Origin: an uncultured Oscillospiraceae bacterium
GTDB lineage: Bacteria; Bacillota; Clostridia; Oscillospirales; Oscillospiraceae
Direction of reading: 5' to 3'
Length of the DNA: 64,000 bases
Assembly (NCBI GenBank): GCA_934552825.1
Contig: CAKTEQ010000004.1
Span: 186,001 to 250,000, forward strand
Positions within the stretch are counted from its first letter, which is position 1. The number at the start of each line of letters is the position of its first letter. The notes beneath the pieces were generated by a model. That model made no database searches, was not told the origin of the DNA, and was given only the letters and a program-made list of their open reading frames with translations. Both the position numbers and the translations under genes were made by a program. Shown piece after piece: positions 31,841 to 40,333 of this stretch.

Positions 31841-33478
31841 TTCGGCCGATATGATGAAGTAATATACAGGCTGACCGCCGTTCACAAGGCTCACTTCGCA
31901 GTCCGGACAGTTTTCGGTGAAGTAGTTCTGCACCTCAAGAGCCCGCTCCTCTGTCACGTCAGCACCGTAAAACACGGTGATGAACTCCCTGTGGGACTCA
32001 TTGAACACATTTGCGAGGTCCTCAAGGATAGCATCCTGATCTGGGTTCGCCATTCTCAGCTTACCGCCAACGAGGGACATATAGTCCCCCTCACGGATAT
32101 CGTGCCCGTCAAAGTCGGAATTGCGGGCAGCGTAAGTTATCTGAGCGGTCATCACCCGCTGGATAGCCTCCTCCATCGCCGCTGTATTCGCTTCCTCGTC
32201 CGCCATTGTGTCCACGCTGAGCATCGCGGCAACGCCCTCGGGGATGGAGGTCGTACCTATGACGATTACCTTCTTCTCCGTGCTGAGGGGTATGCACTGC
32301 TGCGCTGCCATGATGATGTTCTTATTATTAGGCAGGACAAAAACCGTCTCCGCCGGGGTGCTGTCGATAACTTTGAGTATATCCTCCGTGGAGGGATTCA
32401 TCGTCTGGCCACCGTATATAACTCCGTCGGCACCCAAATCACGGAACACTGTCGCAAGCCCGTCCCCGGCGCACACAGTGACAAAACCGAACTGCTTCTC
32501 CGGCGGGGCTATCTTGCGTCCCTCGGGCTTTTTGTCCTGCTCGGACATGACGGCTTCTGTGTGCTGCTTGCGCATATTCTCCACCTTTACAGTGAGGAAA
32601 GAGCCGTACGTCAGCGCCTCTTCCAGCACCTGCCCCGGGTGATTTGTATGGACATGGACCTTAATTATCTCATCGTCGTCCACTACCACGATGCAGTCGC
32701 CCCGGTTTTCCAGGAATGCAGACAGCAGGGAGGGATCCTTGCTGTTCTCCCGTTCCACGATGAATTCCGTGCAGTATGTAAAGGTAATATCCTCTGTTTC
32801 AAACTGGGAGAATGTGCCCGCGCTCTGGCCACCATCTTCAACAGAACCGTAATCCGCCTCGGCAGCGCCGTTAAGGAATGCCAGCATTCCCTCGAGGATG
32901 ACGACGTATCCCATTCCGCCGGCGTCCACAACGCCTGCCTTTTTCAGGACAGGGTTCATGTCCGTAGTCTCCGCAAGGGTCACCTTTGCCTGCCCAATGG
33001 CGGCGGAGATGACCTCCTCCACCGTCTCAGCGGTCTCTGCCGCTCCTCTGGCGGCCTCTGCCGAAAGTCTCGAAACGGTGAGTATGGTGCCCTCAGCGGG
33101 CTTCATTACCGCTTTGTACGCCGCGGCGACGCCCTCGCTTATAGCGTGGGCAAAGTCTTTGCCGTCCATAGTCTCCTTGCCCTTGAGAGCGCGGGAAAAG
33201 CCGCGGAAGAGCAGGGAGAGAATAACGCCGGAGTTGCCGCGGGCGCCTCTGAGCATGGCGCTGGCGGTTATATCGGCAACCTTTGTGACTGTCTGCGGGT
33301 CGCTTTTTTTAAGCTCAGACGCAGCTGTGGATATAGTAAGGCCCATATTGGTTCCCGTGTCGCCGTCCGGCACGGGAAACACGTTCAAATCGTTTATCTG
33401 CTGCTTGCAGCTGCCCAGAGCCGCGCTGGCGCATATAACCATCTGTTTGAGCTGTGAAGCATCAATAGATGTATGCAT
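31838..33478 (-). CDS. fakA: DAK2-domain fatty acid kinase catalytic protein (FakA/YloV)
   Basis: 546 residues. Residues 1-200 are a DhaL/DAK2 nucleotide domain ('VFPVPDGDTGTNM' with the Mg-binding Asp residues, 'GARGNSGVILS', 'DAGGMGYV'). The remainder is the FakA middle and C-terminal domains ('VHVHTNHPGQVLEEAL' near 250, 'GQTMNPSTEDIL' near 355). With a FakB protein it phosphorylates exogenous fatty acids for phospholipid synthesis; no fakB is in the window. ATG 33478 follows GGAAGGAGGAAG. It is downstream of the Asp23 gene by 24 bases, the usual yloU-yloV pair. Confidence 0.92.
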   Translation of the reverse strand: MHTSIDASQLKQMVICASAALGSCKQQINDLNVFPVPDGDTGTNMGLTISTAASELKKSDPQTVTKVADITASAMLRGARGNSGVILSLLFRGFSRALKGKETMDGKDFAHAISEGVAAAYKAVMKPAEGTILTVSRLSAEAARGAAETAETVEEVISAAIGQAKVTLAETTDMNPVLKKAGVVDAGGMGYVVILEGMLAFLNGAAEADYGSVEDGGQSAGTFSQFETEDITFTYCTEFIVERENSKDPSLLSAFLENRGDCIVVVDDDEIIKVHVHTNHPGQVLEEALTYGSFLTVKVENMRKQHTEAVMSEQDKKPEGRKIAPPEKQFGFVTVCAGDGLATVFRDLGADGVIYGGQTMNPSTEDILKVIDSTPAETVFVLPNNKNIIMAAQQCIPLSTEKKVIVIGTTSIPEGVAAMLSVDTMADEEANTAAMEEAIQRVMTAQITYAARNSDFDGHDIREGDYMSLVGGKLRMANPDQDAILEDLANVFNESHREFITVFYGADVTEERALEVQNYFTENCPDCEVSLVNGGQPVYYFIISAE

Positions 33479-33502
33479 TTTACTTCCTCCTTCCGGGCGA
33501 TA

Positions 33503-33856
33503 TCAGCCGATCGCCAAGGAATCGATACAGACGTTAACGTTCTTCACGTCAATACCGGTCGCCTTTGAAACTTTATAGCCCACTTCCTTGATGATGGAGC
33601 GGGAGAGTGCCTGGAGATTTACTCCGTTGTCCACGATTATGTGCAGCTCGATGGACACGGTGTTATCCTCGTTGGGCTTTACATAGACGCCCTTGGACAT
33701 GGATTCCCTGCGCAGCAGGTGCACAAGCCCGTCACTGCGGGAGCGCATCGCCATACCCTTTACGCCGAAACAGCTCATAGCCGCGGCGCCTGTTATCTGA
33801 GTAAAAACGTCACTGCTTATGCACACGCGCCCGAACTCGGTGTCGTAACATATCAT
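33503..33856 (-). CDS. Asp23/Gls24-family protein (YloU-like)
   Basis: 117 residues. The single Asp23 domain is clear ('GRVCISSDVFTQITGAAAMSC', key 'VFTQITGAAA'; then 'VYVKPNEDNTVSIELHIIVDNGVN', key 'IELHIIVDNG'). Members are envelope- or cytosol-associated proteins of unclear role, often next to fakA in Firmicutes as here. ATG 33856 follows AGGAGGTCTG. Confidence 0.9.
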   Translation of the reverse strand: MICYDTEFGRVCISSDVFTQITGAAAMSCFGVKGMAMRSRSDGLVHLLRRESMSKGVYVKPNEDNTVSIELHIIVDNGVNLQALSRSIIKEVGYKVSKATGIDVKNVNVCIDSLAIG

Positions 33857-33903
33857 GTGACAGACCTCCTTTTTTAGAATGCTGTAAAAATAAATTACGC
33901 TAT

Positions 33904-33932
33904 ATTGTATTACATTTCCATGGAAAGTGCAA
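33904..33932 (-). promoter_or_regulatory. Promoter of the yloU-fakA operon
   Basis: Minus strand TTGCAC (33927-33932), 17 bases, TACAAT (33904-33909), about 48 bases before the start. Confidence 0.65.
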
Positions 33933-34017
33933 GTATGAACCGTCTGACTTGGGGCACTTATCCCATGGCATTGGCCTTAAAAGTGTTAACAAACAGTAAA
34001 ATTTCGGCTGTTTGCAG

Positions 34018-34046
34018 TTGAATTTTACATTGCTATGGTGTATTCT
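34018..34046 (+). promoter_or_regulatory. Probable promoter of the small membrane protein gene
   Basis: TTGAAT (34018-34023), 17 bases, TATTCT (34041-34046), 66 bases before ATG 34112. Confidence 0.5.
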
Positions 34047-34111
34047 GAAGCAGTAATGAGGCGGTGATATTATTACCTCCGCCCGCAAATACTATAACGG
34101 AGGCGAATCGT

Positions 34112-34294
34112 ATGAAGAAAATTCTTAAGTTTGCAGCGGCAGTCGCAGCAGTCAGCGCAGCCGTAGTCGCAGTCATCGCGTATAGGGACGAGGTCGCAGC
34201 CTTCATGGAGAAATGCGTTGATAAGTTCAAGAGCATCTGCCCCTGCTCCCGCATTGATGAGGAAAACGACTTTTTCGCGGACATGGATGAATAA
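34112..34294 (+). CDS. Small membrane-anchored protein
   Basis: 60 residues. A short basic start (MKKILK) is followed by an Ala/Val-rich hydrophobic segment (about residues 6-24) and an acidic tail with two cysteines ('ICPCSRIDEEND'). It is either a single-pass membrane protein or a secreted peptide. ATG 34112 follows ACGGAGGCGA. Family not recognised. Confidence 0.7.
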   Translation: MKKILKFAAAVAAVSAAVVAVIAYRDEVAAFMEKCVDKFKSICPCSRIDEENDFFADMDE

Positions 34295-34325
34295 GTCCCC
34301 CATGCGGCTTTAACCGAAACAGACT

Positions 34326-34376
34326 AAAAATGGTCTGCCGTCTGAGATCATCAGGCGGCAGGCCATTTTGCTTTTT
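34326..34376. terminator. Terminator after the small membrane protein gene
   Basis: Long stem (about 34326-34344 with 34350-34368, a few wobbles) followed by GCTTTTT; convergent with the FAD enzyme gene, so it may act on both strands. Confidence 0.75.
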
Positions 34377-35970
34377 AGTCCGCATTTATATTTATGGCTG
34401 CCTGGGCGCAGCGTATGCCGTCAACAGCGGCTGAGACTATGCCCCCCGCGTATCCCGCGCCCTCGCCGCAGGGATACAGTCCCTTCACGCCGATACTCTC
34501 GCAGTTCCCGTCCCTGACTATCCTCAGCGGGCAGGAGCTTCTGCTCTCCACGCCGGTGAGCACAGCGCCGGGAGAATCGAAGCCCGTTATCTTACGGCCC
34601 ATGAGCGGTATGCCCTGCCGCAGCGCTTCGCAGACGAAATCCGGCAGGTAGTCCTCTACCCGTGCCGGTCTGGCACCGGGTCTGTACGTCGGTTCGGCAC
34701 CGGTCCAGCCATCGCCAGGCTTCTCTCCGAGAAACTCACCCACTCTGGTAACAGGTGCGCAGTAGTCTCCTCCCCCGGCTTTGAACGCCGCCCGCTCAAT
34801 CTCCCTCTGAAACTCGATCCCCGCGAGCGGGTCACTTCCCGGGAGGTCCTCCGGGTTTACATTCACGAGCAGGGCGCTGTTTGCGTTGTCTCCGTCCCGG
34901 GCATAGTCGCTCATGCCGTTGGTAACAACGCCGCCAGCCTCGCTCGCAGCCGCCACAACGCGTCCGCCCGGGCACATGCAGAAGGTGTACACGCTGCGCC
35001 CCTGCTCCGGGTGCACCACAAGCTTATAGTCGCCGCCCAGCCCCGGAACATCAGCAAAATCCCCGTAAAGGCTGCGGTTTATCATATCCTGCTTATGCTC
35101 GATGCGCACGCCAACGGCAAAGGTCTTTCGCTCCATGGGGACTTCCAGCTCCCGCAGTCTTGAAAATGTGTCCCGGGCGCTGTGCCCCACGGCGAGTATC
35201 ACCGTGTCGGTATCTATCGTCGCAGCAGTGCCGTCCTTCTCATATTCAGCCCACGTGAGCTTCCCGTCTACTATACCTATATCTGTTAGCCGTGCGCCGA
35301 AAACCACTTCGCCCCCGAGCCTGATTATGCGCTCCCGCAGCGTCCGTATGGTGGGGCGGAGCCGGTCGGTGCCGACATGCGGCTTTGCGAGGAACAGTAT
35401 GTCCTCCGGAGCGCCGCACTCCACCAGTGTCTCAAACACAAAGGGAATGCGCTCATCCTTTGTCCCGGTCGTCAGCTTGCCATCAGAGAACGCTCCCGCG
35501 CCCCCCTCGCCGAACTGAACATTGCTCTCCGGATCGAGCCGCCCCTTCTCCCAGAAGGTGCGCACGCTCTCTGCCCTGCTGTCCACATCCCTGCCCCGTT
35601 CCAGTATTACCGGCCTTGCCCCGGCCAGTGCCAGTGTGTACGCCGCGAATATGCCGGCGGGGCCGAAACCCACCACGACAGGGCGCTTTCTGAAGGCTGA
35701 GCTTTCCGGGGGGATAAATTTATTCTCCGGCGCTTTGGAGATATTCCCCGTTTTTTTCATCCGGCGCAGTATTTTTTCCTCTCCCCGCACCGAGACATCA
35801 ACGGTGATCTTGAAGCATACGGCGCTCTTCTTCCGGGCGTCTGTCGCCCGCTTCACCAGCTTTACGGATAATATGTCCTCCCGGCGCACGCCCAGCTTTC
35901 CAGCGCACGCCCGCACCATAAACTCCCTGTCAAAATCAAGCGGCGCCGTTATTTCTCTGATCCTAAGCAT
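34375..35970 (-). CDS. FAD-dependent dehydrogenase (COG2509 type)
   Basis: 531 residues. A short N-terminal domain (1-90) precedes a FAD-binding Rossmann fold ('PVVVGFGPAGIFAAYTLA' near 98, key 'GFGPAGIFAA') and the conserved 'VQFGEGGAGAFSDGKL' stretch near 165. The C-terminus 'GLYPCGEGAGYAGGI' (key 'CGEGAGYAGG') closes the FAD site. The family is widespread in Firmicutes and lacks an established reaction. ATG 35970 follows TGGAGGAACAG and overlaps the preceding gene by eight bases, giving a three-gene operon. Confidence 0.85.
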   Translation of the reverse strand: MLRIREITAPLDFDREFMVRACAGKLGVRREDILSVKLVKRATDARKKSAVCFKITVDVSVRGEEKILRRMKKTGNISKAPENKFIPPESSAFRKRPVVVGFGPAGIFAAYTLALAGARPVILERGRDVDSRAESVRTFWEKGRLDPESNVQFGEGGAGAFSDGKLTTGTKDERIPFVFETLVECGAPEDILFLAKPHVGTDRLRPTIRTLRERIIRLGGEVVFGARLTDIGIVDGKLTWAEYEKDGTAATIDTDTVILAVGHSARDTFSRLRELEVPMERKTFAVGVRIEHKQDMINRSLYGDFADVPGLGGDYKLVVHPEQGRSVYTFCMCPGGRVVAAASEAGGVVTNGMSDYARDGDNANSALLVNVNPEDLPGSDPLAGIEFQREIERAAFKAGGGDYCAPVTRVGEFLGEKPGDGWTGAEPTYRPGARPARVEDYLPDFVCEALRQGIPLMGRKITGFDSPGAVLTGVESRSSCPLRIVRDGNCESIGVKGLYPCGEGAGYAGGIVSAAVDGIRCAQAAININAD

Positions 35971-37186
35971 TCTGTTCCTCCAGGCTCTTTGCCGCACCCG
36001 CACCTGCGCAGCGTCCCGAAGCCCATGCCCAGTCCAGATTATATCCGCCGCAGTCTCCGTTTACGTCCAGCACTTCCCCGGCGAAATAGAGTCCCGGTAC
36101 CATACGGCTCTCGAGATTTTCCGTCACCTCGCTCAGGGGCACGCCCCCCGCCGTGGTCTGGGCGCTGTCCCAGCTGAGAGTCCCGGCCGCGCTGAAACGC
36201 CAGTTCTTAAGTCCACCGGCGATAGCGGCAAGCTGCCAGTCCTGCAGTTCCCCGCTTGCAGTGCTGAGTGGCAGGTCCAGCTTCTGCTTGATTATCTGCA
36301 TTCCAACCCGCTTTGGCACAACGCCTGTAAGCAGGTTTTCAAGGCTCTGCGCACCTCGTATATCCTTCAGTTTCCCAATAAGCGCCTGCACTTCGTCGAA
36401 TTCCATGCCAGGCAGCAGGTCGAGGCGCACTTCACGCAGTCCCGGCTGGGCCAGGTCAAACACGCATATGCCGGAGAGCGTACCGTCTCCGAACTGGACT
36501 TCCCCCAACCGCACCTTTTCGCCGCCGTCCTCATATATGCCCCGGGCGAGAGCAGTCACCCGCTGTCCCTTCAGTGCTTTCAGCGCGGCATCACCGGTGC
36601 GCACCGCCACCAAAGCAGGGCTCTCCCGGGTCACGGGGATGCCAAGACTTTTCGCCAGAGCGCAGCCGTCGCCCTCTGTGCCAAACTTCGGCGCGGCTCT
36701 GCCTCCCGCCGCCGTGATGACCCGCTTCCCACGGAACACTCCGGCGCCGCTCTGTACGTCAAACCCACCGTCGCCCGGCGATATACTCTGTACCGGCGCC
36801 GCCGTGATTATCTCTGCTCCCAGCCTCTCAAGCTCAAAGCGCAGAGCGTCCAAAACGGATGCAGCGCTGTTGCTACGTGGATACAGCCTGTCCTCTTCAT
36901 CCCTGCGGACCAGCAGCCCCATACTTTCGAAAAATTCTCCGCTGTCCCCAAATCGCTCAAGGACCGGGATCGCCCCACCTGTGTTATACCGCCCGGTCCG
37001 GTCTCCGCAGTTTCCGAGGTTGCACCGCCCGTTCCCTGTGACAAGGAGCTTTTTTCCAACCCTGTCCAGCTTTTCAAGCAGGATCACGCGCAGCTTGCCG
37101 TTATCCCTTTTTGCCTGAACGGCAGCCGCCATGCCGGACGCGCCTCCGCCTACTATTATAATATCTGCAATATCACAATATTTCAC
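35963..37186 (-). CDS. BaiN/HI0933-family NAD(P)/FAD oxidoreductase
   Basis: 407 residues. N-terminal FAD motif 'IIVGGGASGMAAAVQA' (key 'GGGASGMAA'), 'KLLVTGNGRCNLGN' near 47, and C-terminal 'GLYFAGEVLDVNGDCGGYNLDWAWASG' region (key 'FAGEVLDVNGDCGG') define the family. One member, BaiN, was reported to reduce a dehydro bile acid, but most are uncharacterised. GTG 37186 overlaps the stop of the PP-loop gene by four bases (GTGA), so translation is coupled. Confidence 0.88.
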   Translation of the reverse strand: MKYCDIADIIIVGGGASGMAAAVQAKRDNGKLRVILLEKLDRVGKKLLVTGNGRCNLGNCGDRTGRYNTGGAIPVLERFGDSGEFFESMGLLVRRDEEDRLYPRSNSAASVLDALRFELERLGAEIITAAPVQSISPGDGGFDVQSGAGVFRGKRVITAAGGRAAPKFGTEGDGCALAKSLGIPVTRESPALVAVRTGDAALKALKGQRVTALARGIYEDGGEKVRLGEVQFGDGTLSGICVFDLAQPGLREVRLDLLPGMEFDEVQALIGKLKDIRGAQSLENLLTGVVPKRVGMQIIKQKLDLPLSTASGELQDWQLAAIAGGLKNWRFSAAGTLSWDSAQTTAGGVPLSEVTENLESRMVPGLYFAGEVLDVNGDCGGYNLDWAWASGRCAGAGAAKSLEEQNA

Positions 37187-37926
37187 CGTTTCTCACCTTC
37201 TGTCCTTCGTCCGTGCCCCCGCTCCTTCCAGCCTGGGACGGGCAGGCGCTGCATGCTGCCGAATATTCTCTCCCGCAGCCCCGGGTACCTCCCGTCAAGC
37301 TCCGCGATCAGCTCTTTTATCTCCTGGCGCTTAGTGCTTCCGTCCGCCGGGCACCGGTTCTTCACCACCGGCAGCCCATATCGTCTCGCCACGCTTTGCG
37401 TCATCTTTTCTCCCACGTACAGCATGGGGCGTATCTGCGTTATCTCCCGCCCCTCCAGCCGCGTCACCGGCTCGAAGCAGGATATGCGTCCTTCGAACAC
37501 CAGGGACATCACCATAGTTTCCACAGCGTCATCCCGGTGATGCCCCAGAGCGAGCTTATTGCACCCCCGCTCCAGCGCCGCGCCGACAAGCGCTCCCTTG
37601 CGCATCTTTGCGCAGAGAGAACAGGGGTTAGACTCCCTGCGCCCGTTAAAAACTATCTCCTGTATCTCTGTCCGCACCAGGCAGAATTCTATCCCCAGCC
37701 TATTGCAGAACTCCTCCACCGGTGAATAATCCATCCCGGATCCGAGATCTATGGCTATCCCCACCAGAGTGAATTCTTCCGGATAATAATGGCTGATCTG
37801 CTCCAATGCACAAAGCAGTGCCGCCGAATCCTTGCCGCCGGAAATCCCCACGGCGATGCGGTCCCCGGCGCGTATCATGCCGTAGTCCTCAACACAGCTC
37901 CTCACAAGCCCTGTCAGTCTCCTCAT
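37183..37926 (-). CDS. PP-loop ATPase, TtcA-like tRNA thiolation protein
   Basis: 247 residues. The PP-loop 'VGISGGKDSAALL' (residues ~27-39) binds ATP; Cys pairs occur in 'PCSLCAKMRKGAL' near 120 and further on, as in TtcA/TtuA enzymes that add sulfur to tRNA. TtcA makes 2-thiocytidine at tRNA position 32; a Firmicutes member may have another target. I chose ATG 37926 (GGAAGGACGG upstream) over an unsupported 37965 start. First gene of the operon with the two FAD enzymes. No obvious function links the three. Confidence 0.82.
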   Translation of the reverse strand: MRRLTGLVRSCVEDYGMIRAGDRIAVGISGGKDSAALLCALEQISHYYPEEFTLVGIAIDLGSGMDYSPVEEFCNRLGIEFCLVRTEIQEIVFNGRRESNPCSLCAKMRKGALVGAALERGCNKLALGHHRDDAVETMVMSLVFEGRISCFEPVTRLEGREITQIRPMLYVGEKMTQSVARRYGLPVVKNRCPADGSTKRQEIKELIAELDGRYPGLRERIFGSMQRLPVPGWKERGHGRRTEGEKR

Positions 37927-38056
37927 AGGTCCGTCCTTCCTGTCAAAAGGGTACTGAAATTTCAAAAATCGGTTTTGAGAATCAGCGAGTATTCGAGAGA
38001 AAATCAGCGAAAACGCGAGTTTTCAAAACGCAGATTAATTTTTCGCAAAATCGTTG

Positions 38057-38085
38057 TTGACAAGCCTTTTCCCCTGTGGTATAAA
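38057..38085 (+). promoter_or_regulatory. Promoter of rplM-rpsI
   Basis: TTGACA (38057-38062), 17 bases, TATAAA (38080-38085) with TGG upstream (extended -10). The 37927-38056 stretch otherwise shows nothing. Confidence 0.8.
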
Positions 38086-38093
38086 GATACTTG

Positions 38094-38160
38094 CTGTCAT
38101 GGGACTTATTGTACCATTCCATGACGCAGACTGTAAAGAAAAAACGCAAAGACAGCGCAT
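38094..38160 (+). ncRNA. Probable L13 leader
   Basis: The leader between promoter and rplM contains a seven-pair stem, GTCATGG (38096-38102) with CCATGAC (38119-38125), then a conserved-looking purine-rich stretch before the ribosome site. Firmicutes rplM mRNAs often carry such an autoregulatory L13 leader; I cannot check the consensus. Confidence 0.5.
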
Positions 38161-38178
38161 AATAGGAGGAAGCAAGAT

Positions 38179-38607
38179 ATGTCCACATTTATGGCAAACC
38201 AGGACACTATCACACGTAAGTGGTACGTCCTTGACGCCGCAGGCAAGCCTCTCGGCAAGACAGCGGCTCAGGCAGCGGTTCTGCTGCGCGGCAAGCATAA
38301 GTCCGAGTATACTCCCAACGCCGACTGCGGCGATTTCGTCATCGTTATCAACGCTGACAAGGCTGTGCTCACAGGCAAGAAGCTGGAGCAGAAGTTCTAC
38401 CGCACACACTCCGGTTACCCCGGCGGACTGAAGGAAGTCAAGTATCGCCTGCTGATGCAGGATAAGCCCGAGCTGGCAATGAAGCTGGCTGTCAGAGGCA
38501 TGATGCCCAGAAATTCCATCACAAGCAAGTCTCTCACGCGCCTGAAGATCTATCAGGGCAATGAGCACAAGCACGCAGCACAGAAGCCCGAGTTCTGGGC
38601 AGACTAA
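38179..38607 (+). CDS. rplM: 50S ribosomal protein L13
   Basis: 142 residues, full length. Family stretches are 'KWYVLDAAGKPLGKTAAQAAVLLRGKHK' (key 'WYVLDAAGKPLG'), 'GDFVIVINADKAVLTGKK' and 'RGMMPRNS'. It is an early-assembly protein of the large subunit. ATG 38179 follows TAGGAGGAAGC. Cotranscribed with rpsI, 17 bases downstream, as in nearly all bacteria. Probably feedback-regulated through its leader. Confidence 0.97.
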   Translation: MSTFMANQDTITRKWYVLDAAGKPLGKTAAQAAVLLRGKHKSEYTPNADCGDFVIVINADKAVLTGKKLEQKFYRTHSGYPGGLKEVKYRLLMQDKPELAMKLAVRGMMPRNSITSKSLTRLKIYQGNEHKHAAQKPEFWAD

Positions 38608-38624
38608 TCGGGAGGTAGCGAAGA

Positions 38625-39029
38625 ATGTATACAAGTAAGAAGCCCTATCTCTACGGCACAGGCAGAAGGAAGTCCTCTGTCGCAAGAGTTCATCTTTTCC
38701 CCGGCGGAACAGGCGCCATCACAATCAACGGCCGTGACATCGACGATTACTTCGGTCTCGAGACCCTCAAGCTCATCGTCCGTCAGCCCCTGGTCGCAAC
38801 CAACAATCTTGGCAAGGTAGACCTCGTTGTCACCGTCTCCGGCGGCGGCGTTACAGGTCAGGCAGGCGCTATCCGCCACGGCGTTTCCCGCGCTCTGCTC
38901 CTCCTCTCCGAGGAGAACCGCCCCATCCTGAAGTCCGCTGGTTACCTGACCCGCGACCCCAGAATGAAGGAGAGAAAGAAATACGGTCTCAAAGCAGCTC
39001 GTCGCGCTCCGCAGTTCAGCAAGCGATAA
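38625..39029 (+). CDS. rpsI: 30S ribosomal protein S9
   Basis: 134 residues. Marks are 'YGTGRRKSSVARVHL' and the C-terminal 'DPRMKERKKYGLKAARRAPQFSKR' (key 'RMKERKKYGLKAAR'), whose last Arg reaches the P-site tRNA. ATG 38625 follows CGGGAGGTAG. Second gene of the operon, followed by a strong terminator. Confidence 0.97.
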   Translation: MYTSKKPYLYGTGRRKSSVARVHLFPGGTGAITINGRDIDDYFGLETLKLIVRQPLVATNNLGKVDLVVTVSGGGVTGQAGAIRHGVSRALLLLSEENRPILKSAGYLTRDPRMKERKKYGLKAARRAPQFSKR

Positions 39030-39060
39030 CCGATTTCGGATTGACAACTCAACACACTTG

Positions 39061-39097
39061 AAAACCCCGGAAAATCAGCATTTTCCGGGGTTTTTAT
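39061..39097 (+). terminator. Terminator of rplM-rpsI
   Basis: Fifteen-pair stem (39061-39075 with 39080-39094) and a T5 tail. Confidence 0.9.
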
Positions 39098-39205
39098 GCT
39101 ATTTTTACCAAATTGCTTTTGAGGATTTTCGCTGTTTTTGACCGCAAATTACCTCAGTTAAACCATTTTATAAGCATTAGAAATGGGTTAACTGAAGGGG
39201 CAATG

Positions 39206-39368
39206 CAATGTGAATATGTGGAGTTTTCTCAGGAAGACCTCCCGGTAATACACTGACGCTGATATGGAGGCCTTGATAGCTGGCGAATTGATAGCCACCC
39301 CCATCGATTACGGAGACGACTGGTGTCTTGTAATGGTGCAGCACGAATTGTTGCCCGAACTCAAGTAA
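39206..39368 (+). pseudogene. Frameshifted gene remnant
   Basis: Two adjoining reading frames read like one protein: 'CEYVEFSQEDLPVIH' ends at a stop near 39256, and the next frame continues 'MEALIAGELIATPIDYGDDW' to a stop at 39368. A one-base shift joins them. The parent family is not recognised. Lies in a gene-poor stretch that looks like mobile-element debris. Confidence 0.4.
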
Positions 39369-39390
39369 GAATATAGTAACCAAATACTGC

Positions 39391-39427
39391 AGGGAAGTCT
39401 CTTAATCAGAGGGACTTCCCTATTTTT
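39391..39427 (+). terminator. Terminator in the remnant region
   Basis: Nine-pair stem (39391-39399 with 39413-39421) with a 13-base loop, then ATTTTTAT. Confidence 0.6.
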
Positions 39428-39538
39428 ATATTTATCCTCCAGTAGGAACCCGCCTTGCCGAAATGCCTGCTCAGATATCAATGGGTCAAGCTGTCCAGAG
39501 CCCATTTACCTATTTGTAAGGGAATCGTGGGCTATTAG

Positions 39539-40027
39539 GTGAAGTTAGATTTGAGGGCGGCATTTCGCAAGTGGCAGGCTAAATACTGCGGGTACACAAA
39601 CGATGCAATGCTCGGGATGTGGTCCGGTTTAACGAGTATTTTTGGCGTCAAAATCCGCGCGGAGGCTCTGAAAAATATGAATACACTCAGCCAGTACAGA
39701 TATATCCGCTACACGCTTGATGAGAAAACAAATAAGCTGGAATATGCCGTCGCCGATTGGGGAGTAAAATACTCTGGTGCCGAATGCATGAGTGGGACAG
39801 TTTCACTGCAGGCGGCTATGGCTTTCTCCGTCTTTCCCGCAACATCACGCAGCGAGAAGCTCACCGGGAACAATACACTTTTCTGCTGTCAAAAAACAGG
39901 AGGTAACGAATCAATGAAACGTAAGACGCTCAAGAACGCCATTTCGGCATTCTTGTACCTGCTCATACGCTCCTATTCATCAGCGCGCCCGTATTCGCCG
40001 CCGCAACAGCAGACGCCTACGAAGTGA
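39539..40027 (+). pseudogene. Decayed mobile-element cargo or coding remnant
   Basis: An open frame from GTG 39539 whose first ~95 residues look protein-like ('KLDLRAAFRKWQAKYCGYTNDAM', key 'AAFRKWQAKYCGYT'), while the last third loses this character. A short second start ('MKRKTLKNAISAFLYLL') near 39914 could be the signal-like start of another truncated gene. No family recognised. Confidence 0.35.
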
Positions 40028-40321
40028 CTATATTTTATTATAAAACCGTCCCCCAAAAAGGGGTATGTCGTCTCCAGATCTTTGGAGAGACTGATGGAGG
40101 TATGGTTCTATTCGGCGTCTGTGATGCACTTGAGGATCCGGGGCAGCATCGTTCCGGTCTGACTGTTCACGATCTGAGGCGCTCATATGAATATCCTCCA
40201 TGAGCACGCGCTCCATCTTCTTCCGCACGCACTCCATGGTAAGGCCGTCGTTTTTCGGCAGGCGGGCATGGATTGTGGGCGACAGATTCCTTTCTATTTC
40301 CCATTGACGGCCTCCTTGCAT
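40028..40321 (-). pseudogene. Remnant of a mobile-element gene
   Basis: An open frame on the minus strand, start ATG 40309 or upstream, with one plausible stretch 'IHARLPKNDGLTMECVRKKMERVLMED' (key 'GLTMECVRKKMERVL') followed by low-quality sequence. It resembles short proteins of conjugative elements but has no assignable domain. Together with the two preceding remnants it fills a 1.2-kb gap between rpsI and the Crp/Fnr gene. Confidence 0.3.
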
Positions 40322-40333
40322 TGCTCCTTTCAG

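Noticed and set aside
31547..33457. A 636-codon plus-strand frame opposite fakA
   Set aside because: Composition is that of an antisense shadow (rich in His, Arg, Val); fakA on the other strand has clear domains and a good ribosome site.
35522..37540. A 672-codon plus-strand frame opposite the FAD enzymes
   Set aside because: No ribosome site, low-complexity Pro/Ser/Arg protein; the minus-strand genes are well supported.
40028..40321. Calling a recombinase or transposase in the remnant region
   Set aside because: No catalytic motif can be seen in any frame; only a decayed fragment is supportable.
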